From Methylotenera sp. (GTDB lineage: Bacteria; Pseudomonadota; Gammaproteobacteria; Burkholderiales; Methylophilaceae), in NCBI RefSeq assembly GCF_029945705.1, contig NZ_JAQSDC010000004.1, positions 186,001 to 250,000 on the forward strand: a DNA stretch of 64,000 bases, read 5' to 3'. Of the stretch, positions 29,427-38,826 are shown in pieces. The notes beneath the pieces were generated by a model that was given only the letters and a program-made list of their open reading frames with translations, made no database searches and was not told the DNA's origin. Position numbers and translations under genes: made by a program. The first letter of the stretch is position 1, and each line of letters starts with the position of its first letter.

Positions 29427-30962
29427 ATGACTGAACAAAACGAAGTGCCAAGTGTAGACGAAAACCACGTAATCGCGGAGCGTCGTGAAAAGCTAAAATC
29501 TATTCGTGAAGCCGCTAAAGAAGGTAACGGCGTAGCGTTTCCTAATGATTTTAAGCCGCAACATAAAGCAGCTGATTTAATTGCAGCCTATGCTAATCAA
29601 GAAAATGAAGCGTTTGAAGCGACACCGGTCAACGTTGTAGTGGCTGGTCGTATGATGTTGAAGCGCGTGATGGGTAAAGCCAGCTTTGCGACTATTCAAG
29701 ACGGTAGTGGCGCAAATGCTGGTAGCCGTATTCAGCTTTATGTTGCCAAAGACATGATTAGCGAAGAAGTCTACGAGCAATTCAAACATTGGGATTTGGG
29801 CGATTTTTTAGGTGCGACTGGCCATTTGTTTAAAACTAAAACAGGCGAGCTTTCAATTAAAGTCACTGAAATCCGTTTGCTGACAAAATCTTTGCGCCCA
29901 TTACCAGAAAAATTCCACGGTTTGCAAGATCAAGAAGTGAAGTATCGTCAACGTTACGTTGATTTAATTACCTCAGAAGAAACACGTGCAACTTTTGTGG
30001 CGCGCAGCAAAGTGGTTTCTGCCATTCGTAACTTTATGATTCAAAATGAATTCTTAGAAGTTGAAACGCCAATGTTGCACCCAATTCCAGGGGGAGCTTC
30101 AGCTAAGCCATTCATTACGCATCACAATGCTTTGGATATGCAAATGTATATGCGTATCGCCCCAGAGCTGTATTTAAAACGCCTAGTTGTGGGCGGTTTT
30201 GAACGTGTGTTTGAAGTAAACCGTAACTTCCGTAACGAAGGCTTAAGCGTCCGTCATAATCCAGAATTTACGATGATGGAGTTTTATGCGGCTTATACCG
30301 ACTACCAATGGTTGATGGACTTTACTGAAAACTGTATTCGTACCGCAGCTATCGCAGCACGTGGCACCGCGGTGTTGGAATATCAAGGTCGCGAGCTAGA
30401 TTTAAGCAAACCATTTCAACGCTTAACTATTGTGGGCGCAATTCAAAAATACGCACCGCAGTACACGCTTGAGCAGTTAAATGATGCAACGTTCTTGCGT
30501 GCAGAAATACTCAAACATGGTACAAAACCTTTTGACCATGCAGGTTTAGGCGCATTGCAATTAGCTTTATTTGAAGAAACTGCTGAAAGCCAATTGTGGG
30601 AGCCAACTTATATTATTGATTATCCAGTTGAAGTTTCACCATTGGCGCGTGCATCTGACAAGAACCCAGAAATCACGGAGCGTTTTGAGCTATTTGTAAC
30701 TGGTCGCGAAATTGCCAATGGTTTCAGTGAGTTGAATGACGCTGAAGACCAAGCGGCACGTTTTCATGCGCAAATGAAAGCTAAAGAAGCAGGCGACCAT
30801 GAAGCCATGTTCTATGATGCAGACTTTATTCGCGCTTTAGAATACGGCATGCCACCAGCAGGCGGTTGCGGTATTGGTATTGATCGTTTAGTGATGATGA
30901 TTACCGACAGCGCAAGTATCCGTGATGTGATTTTGTTCCCACACATGCGCGCTGAAAGTTAG
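29427..30962 (+). CDS. lysS: lysyl-tRNA synthetase (class II)
   Basis: Charges tRNA-Lys. 511 residues: N-terminal OB-fold anticodon-binding domain about 65-180, then the class II catalytic core with motif 1 ([16 protein letters not shown]), motif 2 ([14 protein letters not shown]) and motif 3 ([12 protein letters not shown]). It normally sits directly after prfB; here vapBC is between them. A REPIN-like element and a terminator follow. Confidence 0.98.
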   Translation: MTEQNEVPSVDENHVIAERREKLKSIREAAKEGNGVAFPNDFKPQHKAADLIAAYANQENEAFEATPVNVVVAGRMMLKRVMGKASFATIQDGSGANAGSRIQLYVAKDMISEEVYEQFKHWDLGDFLGATGHLFKTKTGELSIKVTEIRLLTKSLRPLPEKFHGLQDQEVKYRQRYVDLITSEETRATFVARSKVVSAIRNFMIQNEFLEVETPMLHPIPGGASAKPFITHHNALDMQMYMRIAPELYLKRLVVGGFERVFEVNRNFRNEGLSVRHNPEFTMMEFYAAYTDYQWLMDFTENCIRTAAIAARGTAVLEYQGRELDLSKPFQRLTIVGAIQKYAPQYTLEQLNDATFLRAEILKHGTKPFDHAGLGALQLALFEETAESQLWEPTYIIDYPVEVSPLARASDKNPEITERFELFVTGREIANGFSELNDAEDQAARFHAQMKAKEAGDHEAMFYDADFIRALEYGMPPAGGCGIGIDRLVMMITDSASIRDVILFPHMRAES

Positions 30963-30968
30963 CATTAT

Positions 30969-31057
30969 GTAGGAGCGGCTTGTAGCCGCGAACAACCCAA
31001 GCAACAAATTTCAGTGGGCAGGATGTCTCTGCATTCGGGGCTGTAAGCCCCTCCTAC
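30969..31057. repeat. REPIN-like element A
   Basis: GTAGGAG (30969-30975) and CTCCTAC (31051-31057) are terminal inverted repeats. Inside are two GC-rich hairpins: GCGGCT/AGCCGC (30975-30989) and GGGGCT/AGCCCC (31037-31051). Two REP-like hairpins in opposite orientation make a REPIN. Related elements are at 34020 and 36872. Confidence 0.75.
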
Positions 31058-31066
31058 CAAAACATA

Positions 31067-31102
31067 AAAAACGCCTATTAGTGAAATCTAATAGGCGTTT
31101 TT
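31067..31102 (+). terminator. terminator after lysS
   Basis: AAAAACGCCTATTAG (31067-31081) pairs perfectly with CTAATAGGCGTTTTT (31088-31102) over a 6-nt loop, followed by more T. Strong intrinsic terminator. Confidence 0.92.
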
Positions 31103-31155
31103 TATTGTTGTAAAAGCGCAACGCTTCTGTTGTTAGTAGACTACTTATTAGTTCT

Positions 31156-31173
31156 TTGTCATCAAATTGTCAT
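31156..31173 (+). promoter_or_regulatory. Pho box upstream of the porin gene
   Basis: TTGTCAT at 31156-31162 and 31167-31173 stand 11 bp apart with CAAA between. Together with flanking bases it is nearly identical to the pstS Pho box. The -10 that should follow about ten bases later is weak (CAAACT at 31184-31189). The box lies 69 bp ahead of the porin start. Confidence 0.82.
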
Positions 31174-31241
31174 AAAAAAATAACAAACTGCTCGTGTTGA
31201 AAAAATACATTGATGCAGTTAATTTTATGAAGGAGTTTTTG

Positions 31242-32714
31242 ATGAATTTTAAATTACGTAACATAGTAGCAGCAACGCTAGCTGGCTCAGCTCTAATGAG
31301 CTTTGGTACAAGCGCAATGGCTGACTCTACATTTGACCTTGTACAGGCATTGGTTTCAAAAGGCGTGCTCACTGAAGAGGAAGCGTTGCCTTTGTTAAAA
31401 GGTCGTGAAAACGACATTCAATTAGCTGATAAAAAAGTTAAAAAAGCTGCAAAACTTGGTATGTCAGATGCTATTGATAATGCTACTGTTTATGGTGATA
31501 TTCGCGTACGTTATGAAGATCGTAGTGGTACAGGTGCTACTACAGGGGCGGATGTTGATGAAACTAGAGAAAGAGCTCGTTATAAATTAACGCTAGGTGT
31601 TAAAACTGAATCGGGTGACTGGTATACAGACTTAGCGTTAGCGATGGGCGCAAATGGCCGTTCAGATAATGCTACATTTGGTAAATCAGCTACAACAAAT
31701 ATTAATGATAAAGAAACAGTGTTTGTTAAACGTGCTATGGTTGGTTACAAAGCTACTGATTGGTTAGCGATTGAAGCAGGTCGTATGAATAACCCGCTTT
31801 ATACAACACCTATGGTGTGGGATGCAGATTTAAACTTTGAAGGCTTAGCTGAAAAAGTTAATTACAAAATGAATTTTGCAGACTTATTCTTCACTGCAGC
31901 TCAAGCACAATACCAAGGTGATAGAAAAGATTTTAGTACTACAGGCGATACAATAACTACTGAATTATTTGCATTCCAAGGTGGTGGTAGATACCTTTTT
32001 AATGACACAACTTCAGCAAAAGCAGCTTTAACTTATACAACATACAGCCACAACACTAGCAATTCAACTTTTAAACCAGGCATTGGTACTGACGGCGCTG
32101 GTGCTGCTACTGTTCCAGGCGCTGTTAATGCTGCTGGTACAGCGTTTGTTCCTGCCGTTGCCGCAAAGCCAGGTTATGCAATTGCTGCTTCTGGTGTAAA
32201 TGATTTAGATACAATCGAAATTCCAGCTGAAGTTAACTTCATGGCAAATAGTAGTATTGGTGTTCGTTTATTTGGTGATTATGTTTACAACACCAACGCG
32301 GATGACCGTGCAAAGCATTCTGGGTTAGCTGCAGCGGCTAACGGTTCAGAAGGTAGTGATGATTCCGCTTGGATGTTGGGCGTTATGGTTGGTTCTGCAA
32401 ATGATTTTAAATCCTTTGAAGCTAACAAAATGGTTAAAGGTGATTGGTCTGCGCGTATTTGGTACCAAGATGTTGGTGTTTGGTCAGTTGACCCTAATGC
32501 AGTTGACTCAGACTTCATGGATTCACGAGTGAATATGAAAGGTACAACCTTTAAAGCACAATACAACTTCACTGATAATGTTTTCGCAAACTTTGCTTAC
32601 GGACATGCAACACGTAAAAATAACACTTTCGGTGCCGCTGGTGCTGCTAGTGACTTAGCATTAAACTTAAAGGACTTTGATTTAGTTCAGTTGGATTTAA
32701 CATACAAATTCTAA
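31242..32714 (+). CDS. putative porin, predicted phosphate-starvation inducible
   Basis: Outer-membrane beta-barrel of 490 residues. The frame is open from 31194, but ATG 31242 has AAGGAG (31230-31235) six bases ahead and starts a signal peptide ending FGTSAMA before DSTFDL. The mature N-terminus holds a short helical segment with LVSKGVLTEEEALPLLKG, typical of the Porin_5-like putative porins, followed by alternating amphipathic strands and a C-terminal Phe, the usual barrel end. A stretch of about 40 residues near 285-325 is rich in Ala, Gly, Pro and Val and looks like an extracellular loop. The Pho box ahead suggests induction by low phosphate. Ion selectivity cannot be read. Confidence 0.88.
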   Translation: MNFKLRNIVAATLAGSALMSFGTSAMADSTFDLVQALVSKGVLTEEEALPLLKGRENDIQLADKKVKKAAKLGMSDAIDNATVYGDIRVRYEDRSGTGATTGADVDETRERARYKLTLGVKTESGDWYTDLALAMGANGRSDNATFGKSATTNINDKETVFVKRAMVGYKATDWLAIEAGRMNNPLYTTPMVWDADLNFEGLAEKVNYKMNFADLFFTAAQAQYQGDRKDFSTTGDTITTELFAFQGGGRYLFNDTTSAKAALTYTTYSHNTSNSTFKPGIGTDGAGAATVPGAVNAAGTAFVPAVAAKPGYAIAASGVNDLDTIEIPAEVNFMANSSIGVRLFGDYVYNTNADDRAKHSGLAAAANGSEGSDDSAWMLGVMVGSANDFKSFEANKMVKGDWSARIWYQDVGVWSVDPNAVDSDFMDSRVNMKGTTFKAQYNFTDNVFANFAYGHATRKNNTFGAAGAASDLALNLKDFDLVQLDLTYKF

Positions 32715-32744
32715 TTAGTAGTTTTAGTTAGTTAAGTATATAAG

Positions 32745-32770
32745 AGCCCGCTCAATCAGCGGGCTTTTTT
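32745..32770 (+). terminator. terminator after the porin gene
   Basis: AGCCCGCT (32745-32752) pairs with AGCGGGCT (32758-32765) over CAATC, followed by six T. Confidence 0.92.
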
Positions 32771-32852
32771 CATTCCAATCAATACCCTAAGGCATCTCTC
32801 AAAAAGCACAATCAGGTATAATTCGCGTACTTAGTTTTGAAAGGTAAACCGC

Positions 32853-33491
32853 ATGTACCAACACCCATTACTTAATCGCGATAAAATGTCTCCACAAGAG
32901 GCGTTGGATATTCTGATTGAAGGTAATCATCGCTTTACTCACAACCAAACTTCAAAAAAAGACTATCAGTCTTTAATTGAAATTACGAAAGATAAGCAAC
33001 ATCCATTTACTTCATTTTTAAGTTGCAGTGATTCTCGCGCACCTGTTGAGCTGTTGTTTGATCAAGCTTTGGGTGATGTGTTTAGTGTGCGTTTAGCGGG
33101 AAATATAGCCTCAGATAAAGGCATTGGCAGCTTAGAGTTCGCCAGTAAATACTTAGGCTCTAAACTCATTGTTGTGCTTGGACATACCAGTTGTGGTGCG
33201 ATAAAAGCCGCTTGTGATAATTTTAGAGAAGGTCATATTGGCGAAATTATTAATCACATTCGTCCAGCCGTGCGCCAAGAGAAAACGGTGCTGGAATCGC
33301 GTGATTCAAGTAATGAGGATTTTTTGGCTAAAGTATGCGAGCAGAATGTTAGAGTGCAAATTAATCAAATTTTGCACAGCAGCGACATTATTGAAGATAT
33401 GCTCAACGAGAAGAAAATAGGCCTGATTGGCGGCGTTTACGATATATCTACAGGCCACGTAAACTTTCTAGAAGATACCTTAAAACTCTAA
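32853..33491 (+). CDS. can: beta-class carbonic anhydrase
   Basis: Interconverts CO2 and bicarbonate; zinc enzyme of the cytoplasm, 212 residues. Zinc ligands and the Asp-Arg dyad are visible: Cys58 and Asp60-Ser-Arg62 in SCSDSR, His111 and Cys114 in LGHTSCGAIKAA. It is monocistronic, behind the porin terminator. In a methylotroph it could supply bicarbonate to carboxylases such as the one served by CarAB, but that is inference. Confidence 0.96.
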   Translation: MYQHPLLNRDKMSPQEALDILIEGNHRFTHNQTSKKDYQSLIEITKDKQHPFTSFLSCSDSRAPVELLFDQALGDVFSVRLAGNIASDKGIGSLEFASKYLGSKLIVVLGHTSCGAIKAACDNFREGHIGEIINHIRPAVRQEKTVLESRDSSNEDFLAKVCEQNVRVQINQILHSSDIIEDMLNEKKIGLIGGVYDISTGHVNFLEDTLKL

Positions 33492-33544
33492 AATATTTTG
33501 CATGAACAAAAATTTATTAGAATATAAAATGAGTCATCAAAATA

Positions 33545-33572
33545 CGTCATTCTCGTTGTCACGGGAATGACG
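33545..33572. repeat. extragenic hairpin with CGTCATTC/GAATGACG arms
   Basis: CGTCATTC (33545-33552) and GAATGACG (33565-33572) form a hairpin with a small inner stem. It resembles the widespread extragenic GTCATTCC palindromes; a partial relative (gtcattccgtcg, then ggatggaatcc) occurs near 56597. Confidence 0.5.
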
Positions 33573-33624
33573 GGAGTTTGGTAGTTTTACTCAAAACAGC
33601 GCATTGAATGGACTAGTGGAAAGT

Positions 33625-33646
33625 GCACCTTAAATTTTTAAGGTGC
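33625..33646. terminator. hairpin downstream of can and fdx
   Basis: GCACCTTAAA (33625-33634) pairs with TTTAAGGTGC (33637-33646). It lies between the convergent ends of can and the isc operon and probably terminates one or both; no long T run is present. Confidence 0.5.
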
Positions 33647-33660
33647 TAAACGGAGGTAGC

Positions 33661-34002
33661 CTAGCGATGGCCTTCTTTCGCCATATTGATTGAGTACTTC
33701 GGTATTTCAACCACTAAGTCCTCTGTACCGACAAGCGCTTGGCAAGATAAGCGCGAGTTAGGTTCTAAGCCCCAGGCTTTATCCAGTAAGTCATCTTCTT
33801 GATCATCCGATGGATTGAGCGATTTAAAGCCTTCGCGCACAATCACATGGCAAGTAGTACAGGCACAGGCTTGGTCGCAGGCATGGTCTATATCAATATG
33901 ATTGTTTAGCAGTACATCACATATCGACTCACCTGTTTTAGCTTCAATGGCTGCACCATCTGGGCAGAGCTCAACATGAGGCAGTATGATTATTTGTGGC
34001 AT
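33661..34002 (-). CDS. fdx: ISC system [2Fe-2S] ferredoxin
   Basis: Adrenodoxin-type ferredoxin that supplies electrons during Fe-S cluster assembly. 113 residues; cluster ligands Cys42, Cys48, Cys51 and Cys87, with the family-conserved extra Cys46 in DQACACTTC. It is the last isc gene seen; iscX, which often follows, is absent from the next 170 bp. A REPIN-like element separates it from hscA. Confidence 0.95.
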   Translation of the reverse strand: MPQIIILPHVELCPDGAAIEAKTGESICDVLLNNHIDIDHACDQACACTTCHVIVREGFKSLNPSDDQEDDLLDKAWGLEPNSRLSCQALVGTEDLVVEIPKYSINMAKEGHR

Positions 34003-34019
34003 TTACAATTCCTTTTTTT

Positions 34020-34095
34020 GTAGGAGGCACGTCCTCGTGCCGATTACGTGTTCAAGTGTTTCACTGCTATTTCGCGACGAGGACGTCGCTCCTAG
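34020..34095. repeat. REPIN-like element B (between hscA and fdx)
   Basis: Ends GTAGGAG (34020-34026) and CTCCTAG (34089-34095, one mismatch). Inner hairpins GGCACG/CGTGCC (34026-34041) and GCGACG/CGTCGC (34074-34089). Same 76-bp length and plan as element C. Confidence 0.78.
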
Positions 34096-35981
34096 AGGTT
34101 AATTGAGTCTAAATTTTTACCCGCCAGTGCATGGCTCACGCTGGCATTCATGCGTGCTGCGGCAAATGCTTCGGTTGCATGGTTTAAAGCATCTACGGCT
34201 TTGTTAATGGCGTCAGCATCTACGGCTTGGCTTACCGTTTGCAGATTCTGTATTTCAGTTTCTATTGTTTGCTTTTCCTGATCACTAATTAGATGGCTAT
34301 CGGCAGCTAATGCAAGTGTGACTGAGTTAATAATGGCACCTGCTGACACACGCGCTTCAGCTAACATGCGCGCTGTTTTGTCAGCTTCTGCACTGCCAAA
34401 TGATGATTTGAGCATATGCGTGATTTCATCCTCGCTCAATCCATAAGAAGGTTTGACTACTACGTGCGCTTCAACACCATTGGTTTGTTCGTGAGCGCTG
34501 ACTGAAAGTAAGCCATCAGCATCTACCTGAAAAGTCACGCGTATGCGAGCAGCGCCAGCAGCCATGGGTGGAATGCCGCGTAGCTCAAAACGCGCTAACG
34601 AACGACAATCTGCGACCAGTTCACGCTCGCCTTGCACTACCTGTATGCTCATGGCGGTTTGACCATCTTTGTAGGTGGTGAAGTCTTGTGCGCGTGCCAC
34701 TGGCAATGTGCTATTACGAGGGATAATTCGTTCTACCAAACCGCCCATGGTTTCTAAGCCTAGGGAAAGTGGCGTCACATCTAACAGCAGTAAATCATCT
34801 TCACTGCGATTGCCTACTAATGCATTGGCTTGAATCGCGGCACCAAGTGCAACTACTTTGTCTGGGTCTAAATTAGTCAGCGGCGTTTGTTTAAAGTACT
34901 CTTCAACTGCTTGTCTTACTTGTGGCATACGTGTGGCACCGCCCACTAGCACCACGCCTTTAATATCTTCTAGTATTAGGTTGGCATCACGCATGGCTTT
35001 GCGAGTAGGTGCAAGCGTTTTAATCACTAGTTGCTGCGTGAACTCTACAAATTGAGTTGCGCTGAGCGTGACATCAACTAAGACACCATTACTTAAACGG
35101 CAGACAATTTGTGCTTCATGGTTATCTGTTAACCATTCTTTTGCTTGACGCGCTTTGGTCAGTAGCAAGCGTGTGTCATTTTCACTTAGCGGATTAAAGT
35201 TACTGGTACTTTCTCTAATTCTATCTAGTACCCAGCAATAAATGCGGTGGTCAAAATCATCGCCACCAAGTGCAGAATCACCATTGGTCGCAAGCACCTC
35301 AAACACACCTTTAGTGAGCTTGAGTATTGAAACATCAAACGTACCGCCACCTAAATCATAAATGACAAAAGTGCCTTCTGCCGAATTGTCCAAGCCATAA
35401 GCTACCGCAGCAGCAGTAGGTTCATTGAGTAGTCGTAGTACATTGAGTCCAGCCAAGCGTGCTGCGTCTTTTGTGGCTTGGCGCTGTGCGTCGTCAAAGT
35501 AGGCTGGCACGGTAATCACTACGCCCATTAAGTCGCCGCCCAGCGACTTTTCAGCACGAGCTTTAAGCGTCTTTAGGATTTCAGCAGAGATTTCTACTGG
35601 TGTTTTTAAACCAGCGCGGGTTTGAATTTGTAATAGTTTGGTGGAGTTAGCGCTATCTACAAAGTTGTATGGAATGTGCGCTCTATCTGCAATATCTTTT
35701 AGACTGCGCCCCATAAAACGTTTGGCTGAGGCAATAGTATTGACTGGATCGGCACTTTGTTGAGCTTGTGCATCATGTCCAACGACTACTTCACCTTCTG
35801 GCATATAACGTACCACAGAAGGAAGCAGCGCGTGGCCATGCTCATCTTGCAATACGGTAGCCATGCCACTTTTAACAGTAGCTACTAGAGAGTTTGTAGT
35901 GCCTAAGTCTATGCCCACTGCCAACTTGTGTTGATGTGGAGCGGCACTCATGCCAGGTTCGGATATTTGCAGTAATGCCAT
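34092..35981 (-). CDS. hscA: Fe-S assembly chaperone HscA (Hsp70 family)
   Basis: Specialised Hsp70 that releases the cluster from IscU. 629 residues: ATPase domain about 20-385 with [13 protein letters not shown], the phosphate-2 motif [15 protein letters not shown] and adenosine loop [12 protein letters not shown]; substrate domain about 395-510 with [17 protein letters not shown]; helical lid to the end. Its stop is just inside the edge of REPIN-like element B. Works with HscB and the LPPVK motif of IscU encoded in the same operon. Confidence 0.97.
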   Translation of the reverse strand: MALLQISEPGMSAAPHQHKLAVGIDLGTTNSLVATVKSGMATVLQDEHGHALLPSVVRYMPEGEVVVGHDAQAQQSADPVNTIASAKRFMGRSLKDIADRAHIPYNFVDSANSTKLLQIQTRAGLKTPVEISAEILKTLKARAEKSLGGDLMGVVITVPAYFDDAQRQATKDAARLAGLNVLRLLNEPTAAAVAYGLDNSAEGTFVIYDLGGGTFDVSILKLTKGVFEVLATNGDSALGGDDFDHRIYCWVLDRIRESTSNFNPLSENDTRLLLTKARQAKEWLTDNHEAQIVCRLSNGVLVDVTLSATQFVEFTQQLVIKTLAPTRKAMRDANLILEDIKGVVLVGGATRMPQVRQAVEEYFKQTPLTNLDPDKVVALGAAIQANALVGNRSEDDLLLLDVTPLSLGLETMGGLVERIIPRNSTLPVARAQDFTTYKDGQTAMSIQVVQGERELVADCRSLARFELRGIPPMAAGAARIRVTFQVDADGLLSVSAHEQTNGVEAHVVVKPSYGLSEDEITHMLKSSFGSAEADKTARMLAEARVSAGAIINSVTLALAADSHLISDQEKQTIETEIQNLQTVSQAVDADAINKAVDALNHATEAFAAARMNASVSHALAGKNLDSINL

Positions 35982-36010
35982 TAGGTAAGTGCCGTCTATT
36001 TATTACTATT

Positions 36011-36532
36011 TTAAATGTCTATTTGTTCAATTGCGCGATTAATGTCTTCAGACACTTTGTCGATAAAAATCAGTTTGCGAGTAGCGTCAGTGGCAGTAAT
36101 GTAATCTTTTTGCGCATCTAGCAAACTGACTAAACTCTCTTGCAAGCTTTTTGCTTCTAATCGAATTTCAGCAAGTAAATTATCTAAAGCGCCTATATCT
36201 TTAGCCGATACTGCATCTTCCGTTGCTTCTCGCCATTCCATCTGCTGCATTAAAAAGTCCATCGGCATGGCGGTATTAGTTTCACTAATCGCAGTGATGC
36301 CTTGCAATTCTAATAGGTATTTAGCGCGATTAGCTGGACTTTTAAGGCATAGATAAGCTTCATTTGCCAGCGTTGCTTGTTGCATAGCCGTTAGCTTTTC
36401 TGTCGCTGATGCCGTGACAAATCTGTCTGGATGAGACTCAGATTGTATCTTGCGGAAATTGCTTTCTAGTGTGGCTAATTCAATGTTGAAAATTGGTTCA
36501 AGTCCAAATAACTCAAAGTAATTCAGACTCAC
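36011..36532 (-). CDS. hscB: Fe-S assembly co-chaperone HscB
   Basis: J-domain protein of 173 residues that brings IscU to HscA. The J motif HPDR is at 34-37, and the C-terminal helical domain that binds IscU spans about 90-170. Its start overlaps the iscA stop by 4 bp and hscA starts 29 bp after it, so the three are coupled. Confidence 0.95.
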   Translation of the reverse strand: MSLNYFELFGLEPIFNIELATLESNFRKIQSESHPDRFVTASATEKLTAMQQATLANEAYLCLKSPANRAKYLLELQGITAISETNTAMPMDFLMQQMEWREATEDAVSAKDIGALDNLLAEIRLEAKSLQESLVSLLDAQKDYITATDATRKLIFIDKVSEDINRAIEQIDI

Positions 36533-36852
36533 ACTGTAAAGCTTTCACCGCAACCACACTCGTCTTTTACGTTGGGATTGTTAAACTTAAAGCCTTCATT
36601 TAAGCCTTCTTTGGTAAAGTCTAATTCTGTACCATCGATGTAAACAAGGCTCTTAGGGTCAACAATCACTTTAACGCCGTTACTTTCAAACGCGGTGTCT
36701 TCTGGATGCATCTCATCGACAAACTCCAGTGTATACGCCATGCCTGAACAGCCTGTGGTTTTAACACCCAAACGTAAACCAATGCCTTTGCCACGATTGG
36801 CAAGGAATTTTTCTACGCGGTTAGCCGCGGTTTCTGTCAGTGATATTGCCAT
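36529..36852 (-). CDS. iscA: iron-sulfur assembly A-type carrier IscA
   Basis: 107-residue A-type carrier. The frame is open to 36921, but the ATG at 36852 gives the standard [13 protein letters not shown] start and has AGGAG ahead; the longer reading would be translated from REPIN-like element C. The three conserved cysteines are Cys35 (GCSGMAY), Cys99 and Cys101 (CGCG). Confidence 0.95.
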   Translation of the reverse strand: MAISLTETAANRVEKFLANRGKGIGLRLGVKTTGCSGMAYTLEFVDEMHPEDTAFESNGVKVIVDPKSLVYIDGTELDFTKEGLNEGFKFNNPNVKDECGCGESFTV

Positions 36853-36871
36853 ATTTAAAACTCCTGTTTTG

Positions 36872-36947
36872 GTAGGAGGCACGCCCTCGTGCCGATTGTA
36901 ACCGCCCCTACAGTGACGCATTTATCGCGACGGGGCGTCGCTCCTAC
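36872..36947. repeat. REPIN-like element C (between iscU and iscA)
   Basis: Perfect ends GTAGGAG (36872-36878) and CTCCTAC (36941-36947). Inner hairpins GGCACG/CGTGCC (36878-36893) and GCGACG/CGTCGC (36927-36941). Sequence is clearly homologous to element B over both hairpins, with a variable centre. Confidence 0.82.
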
Positions 36948-36955
36948 AGTGAAAA

Positions 36956-37351
36956 TCAAGCAGTCTCTTTCGCAGCTTGTTTTGCTTTAATATCGGCTAC
37001 AGCCGCTTTAATTGCGTCTTCAGCCAATACAGAACAGTGAATTTTTACAGGCGGCAAGGCTAATTCTTCAGCGATTTCTGAATTCTTAATCGCATAAGCT
37101 TCATCAATGGTACGGCCTTTAAGCCACTCTGTTACCAAAGAGCTTGAGGCAATTGCTGAACCACAACCGTAAGTTTTGAATTTAGCATCTTCAATTATGC
37201 CGCTATCATTTACTTTAATCATTAACTTCATTACATCGCCACACGCTGGCGCACCGACCATGCCAGTACCTACATTGGGATCGTTTTTATCTAACGTACC
37301 AACATTACGTGGGTTTTCATAATGATCTAAAACTTTATCTGAATATGCCAT
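36956..37351 (-). CDS. iscU: Fe-S cluster scaffold IscU
   Basis: Scaffold on which new clusters are built, 131 residues. Cluster ligands Cys37, Asp39, Cys63, His105 and Cys106 are all present, and the HscA-recognition motif LPPVK is at 99-103. It follows iscS after an unusually long 143-bp gap. Confidence 0.97.
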   Translation of the reverse strand: MAYSDKVLDHYENPRNVGTLDKNDPNVGTGMVGAPACGDVMKLMIKVNDSGIIEDAKFKTYGCGSAIASSSLVTEWLKGRTIDEAYAIKNSEIAEELALPPVKIHCSVLAEDAIKAAVADIKAKQAAKETA

Positions 37352-37494
37352 TTTACTTCTCCTATGCGCTTAAAATAATTCGCAAACTCATCGTTGACTG
37401 CACCTTGTCGTACTATTCGTACTGTCTTCGGTTTGTCGCCTTGATTTTGCTTCTTATTTTAACCGTTGTTATGTCTCAAATTGTCGCAAAAAAT
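37352..37494 (-). other. 143-bp non-coding gap between iscS and iscU
   Basis: No open frame or clear terminator. On the minus strand it contains GTAC-rich short repeats (agtacgaatagtacg near 37410-37425) and ends in a good ribosome binding site AGGAG ahead of iscU. It could be a dispersed extragenic element or a processing site inside the isc message; I cannot decide. Confidence 0.35.
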
Positions 37495-38748
37495 CTAATG
37501 AGCAGCCCACTGCACTTTACTTAGATCAATTCCATCTTTAAACATTTCCCAAAGTGGGGATAATTCTCTTAATTTATCAATTTTACTTTTCATTAATTCA
37601 ATCGTGTAATCAACATCGTCTTCAGTCGTGAAGCGACCAATGGAGAAGCGAATTGAACTGTGTGCTAACTCATCTGATCGGCCTAAAGCACGTAATACGT
37701 AGCTTGGCTCTAAGCTGGCAGAGGTACATGCAGAACCGCTTGAAACAGCAATGCCTTTTACAGCCATAATTAGAGATTCACCTTCCACATAATTGAAACT
37801 GATATTCAAGTTATGAGGGACGCGGTGTTCTAAATCACCATTCACGTAAACTTCTTCCATGGTTTCTAGGCCATGTAACAATTTATCGCTTAAGCGGCGA
37901 ATGCGTGCATTTTCTAAATCCATTTCTTCGCGAGCAATTCTAAATGCTTCGCCCATACCAACGATTTGGTGAGTAGCTAATGTACCTGAACGCATACCAC
38001 GCTCGTGTCCACCACCATGCATTTGCGCCTCAATACGAATGCGCGGTTTGCGACGAACATACAAAGCGCCAATTCCTTTTGGGCCGTAAGTTTTATGCGC
38101 ACAAAAGCTCATTAAATCGACAGGTAGTTTATCTAAATCAATGTGCACTTTGCCTGTTGCTTGGGCAGCATCTACATGAAAAATCACGCCATTTTCACGG
38201 CATATATTGCCGATTGCAGTAATGTCTTGAATCACACCGATTTCATTGTTGACTAACATTACAGAAGCTAACACTGTGTCTGGACGAATCGCTGCTTTAA
38301 ATTTTTCTAAATCTACTAGGCCGTTTGGTTCTGGCTCTAAGAATGTAGCTTCAAAACCTTGGCGCTCAAGTTCACGTACTGGGTCAATCACCGCTTTGTG
38401 TTCTGTTGCTACGGTAATGATATGTTTACCTTTACCGCTGTAAAAATTAGCAGCACCTTTAATCGCAAGGTTGTTAGATTCAGTCGCACCGGATGTCCAC
38501 ACAATTTCGCGCGGATCTGCACCCACTAATTTGGCGACTTCTTCACGTGCGTTTTCAACCGCTTTTTCAGCAGTCCAACCGTAGGGATGGCTACGTGAAG
38601 CTGGGTTACCGAAATCTTCCGTGAGGTATGGAATCATTTTTGCGGCAACGCGCGGATCAACAGGTGTAGTAGCTGAATAATCCAAATAAATTGGATGCAT
38701 GCTGTCTTCTGCGTGTTTTGAAACTGGCATTTCTAGTGAAGCTGACAT
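37495..38748 (-). CDS. iscS: cysteine desulfurase IscS
   Basis: PLP enzyme that takes sulfur from cysteine for IscU and tRNA thiolation. 417 residues, with about 14 more at the N-terminus than E. coli IscS before [13 protein letters not shown]. The PLP-binding Lys is in [10 protein letters not shown] and the catalytic Cys in [14 protein letters not shown], the IscS-type loop; the C-terminal IscU-contact tail is present. GGAT lies rather far (about 11 bases) before the ATG. Confidence 0.97.
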   Translation of the reverse strand: MSASLEMPVSKHAEDSMHPIYLDYSATTPVDPRVAAKMIPYLTEDFGNPASRSHPYGWTAEKAVENAREEVAKLVGADPREIVWTSGATESNNLAIKGAANFYSGKGKHIITVATEHKAVIDPVRELERQGFEATFLEPEPNGLVDLEKFKAAIRPDTVLASVMLVNNEIGVIQDITAIGNICRENGVIFHVDAAQATGKVHIDLDKLPVDLMSFCAHKTYGPKGIGALYVRRKPRIRIEAQMHGGGHERGMRSGTLATHQIVGMGEAFRIAREEMDLENARIRRLSDKLLHGLETMEEVYVNGDLEHRVPHNLNISFNYVEGESLIMAVKGIAVSSGSACTSASLEPSYVLRALGRSDELAHSSIRFSIGRFTTEDDVDYTIELMKSKIDKLRELSPLWEMFKDGIDLSKVQWAAH

Positions 38749-38826
38749 TCTTTCATTTATCCTTACATTTTATTAAATCGGTTTGGGTGTTATCAGCCAG
38801 ATAAAACCTGACCAATAAATCCTTAA

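Noticed and set aside
36853-36921. Longer iscA start at 36921
   Set aside because: The extra residues would be encoded by a REPIN-like element; the ATG at 36852 has a good ribosome site and the family start.
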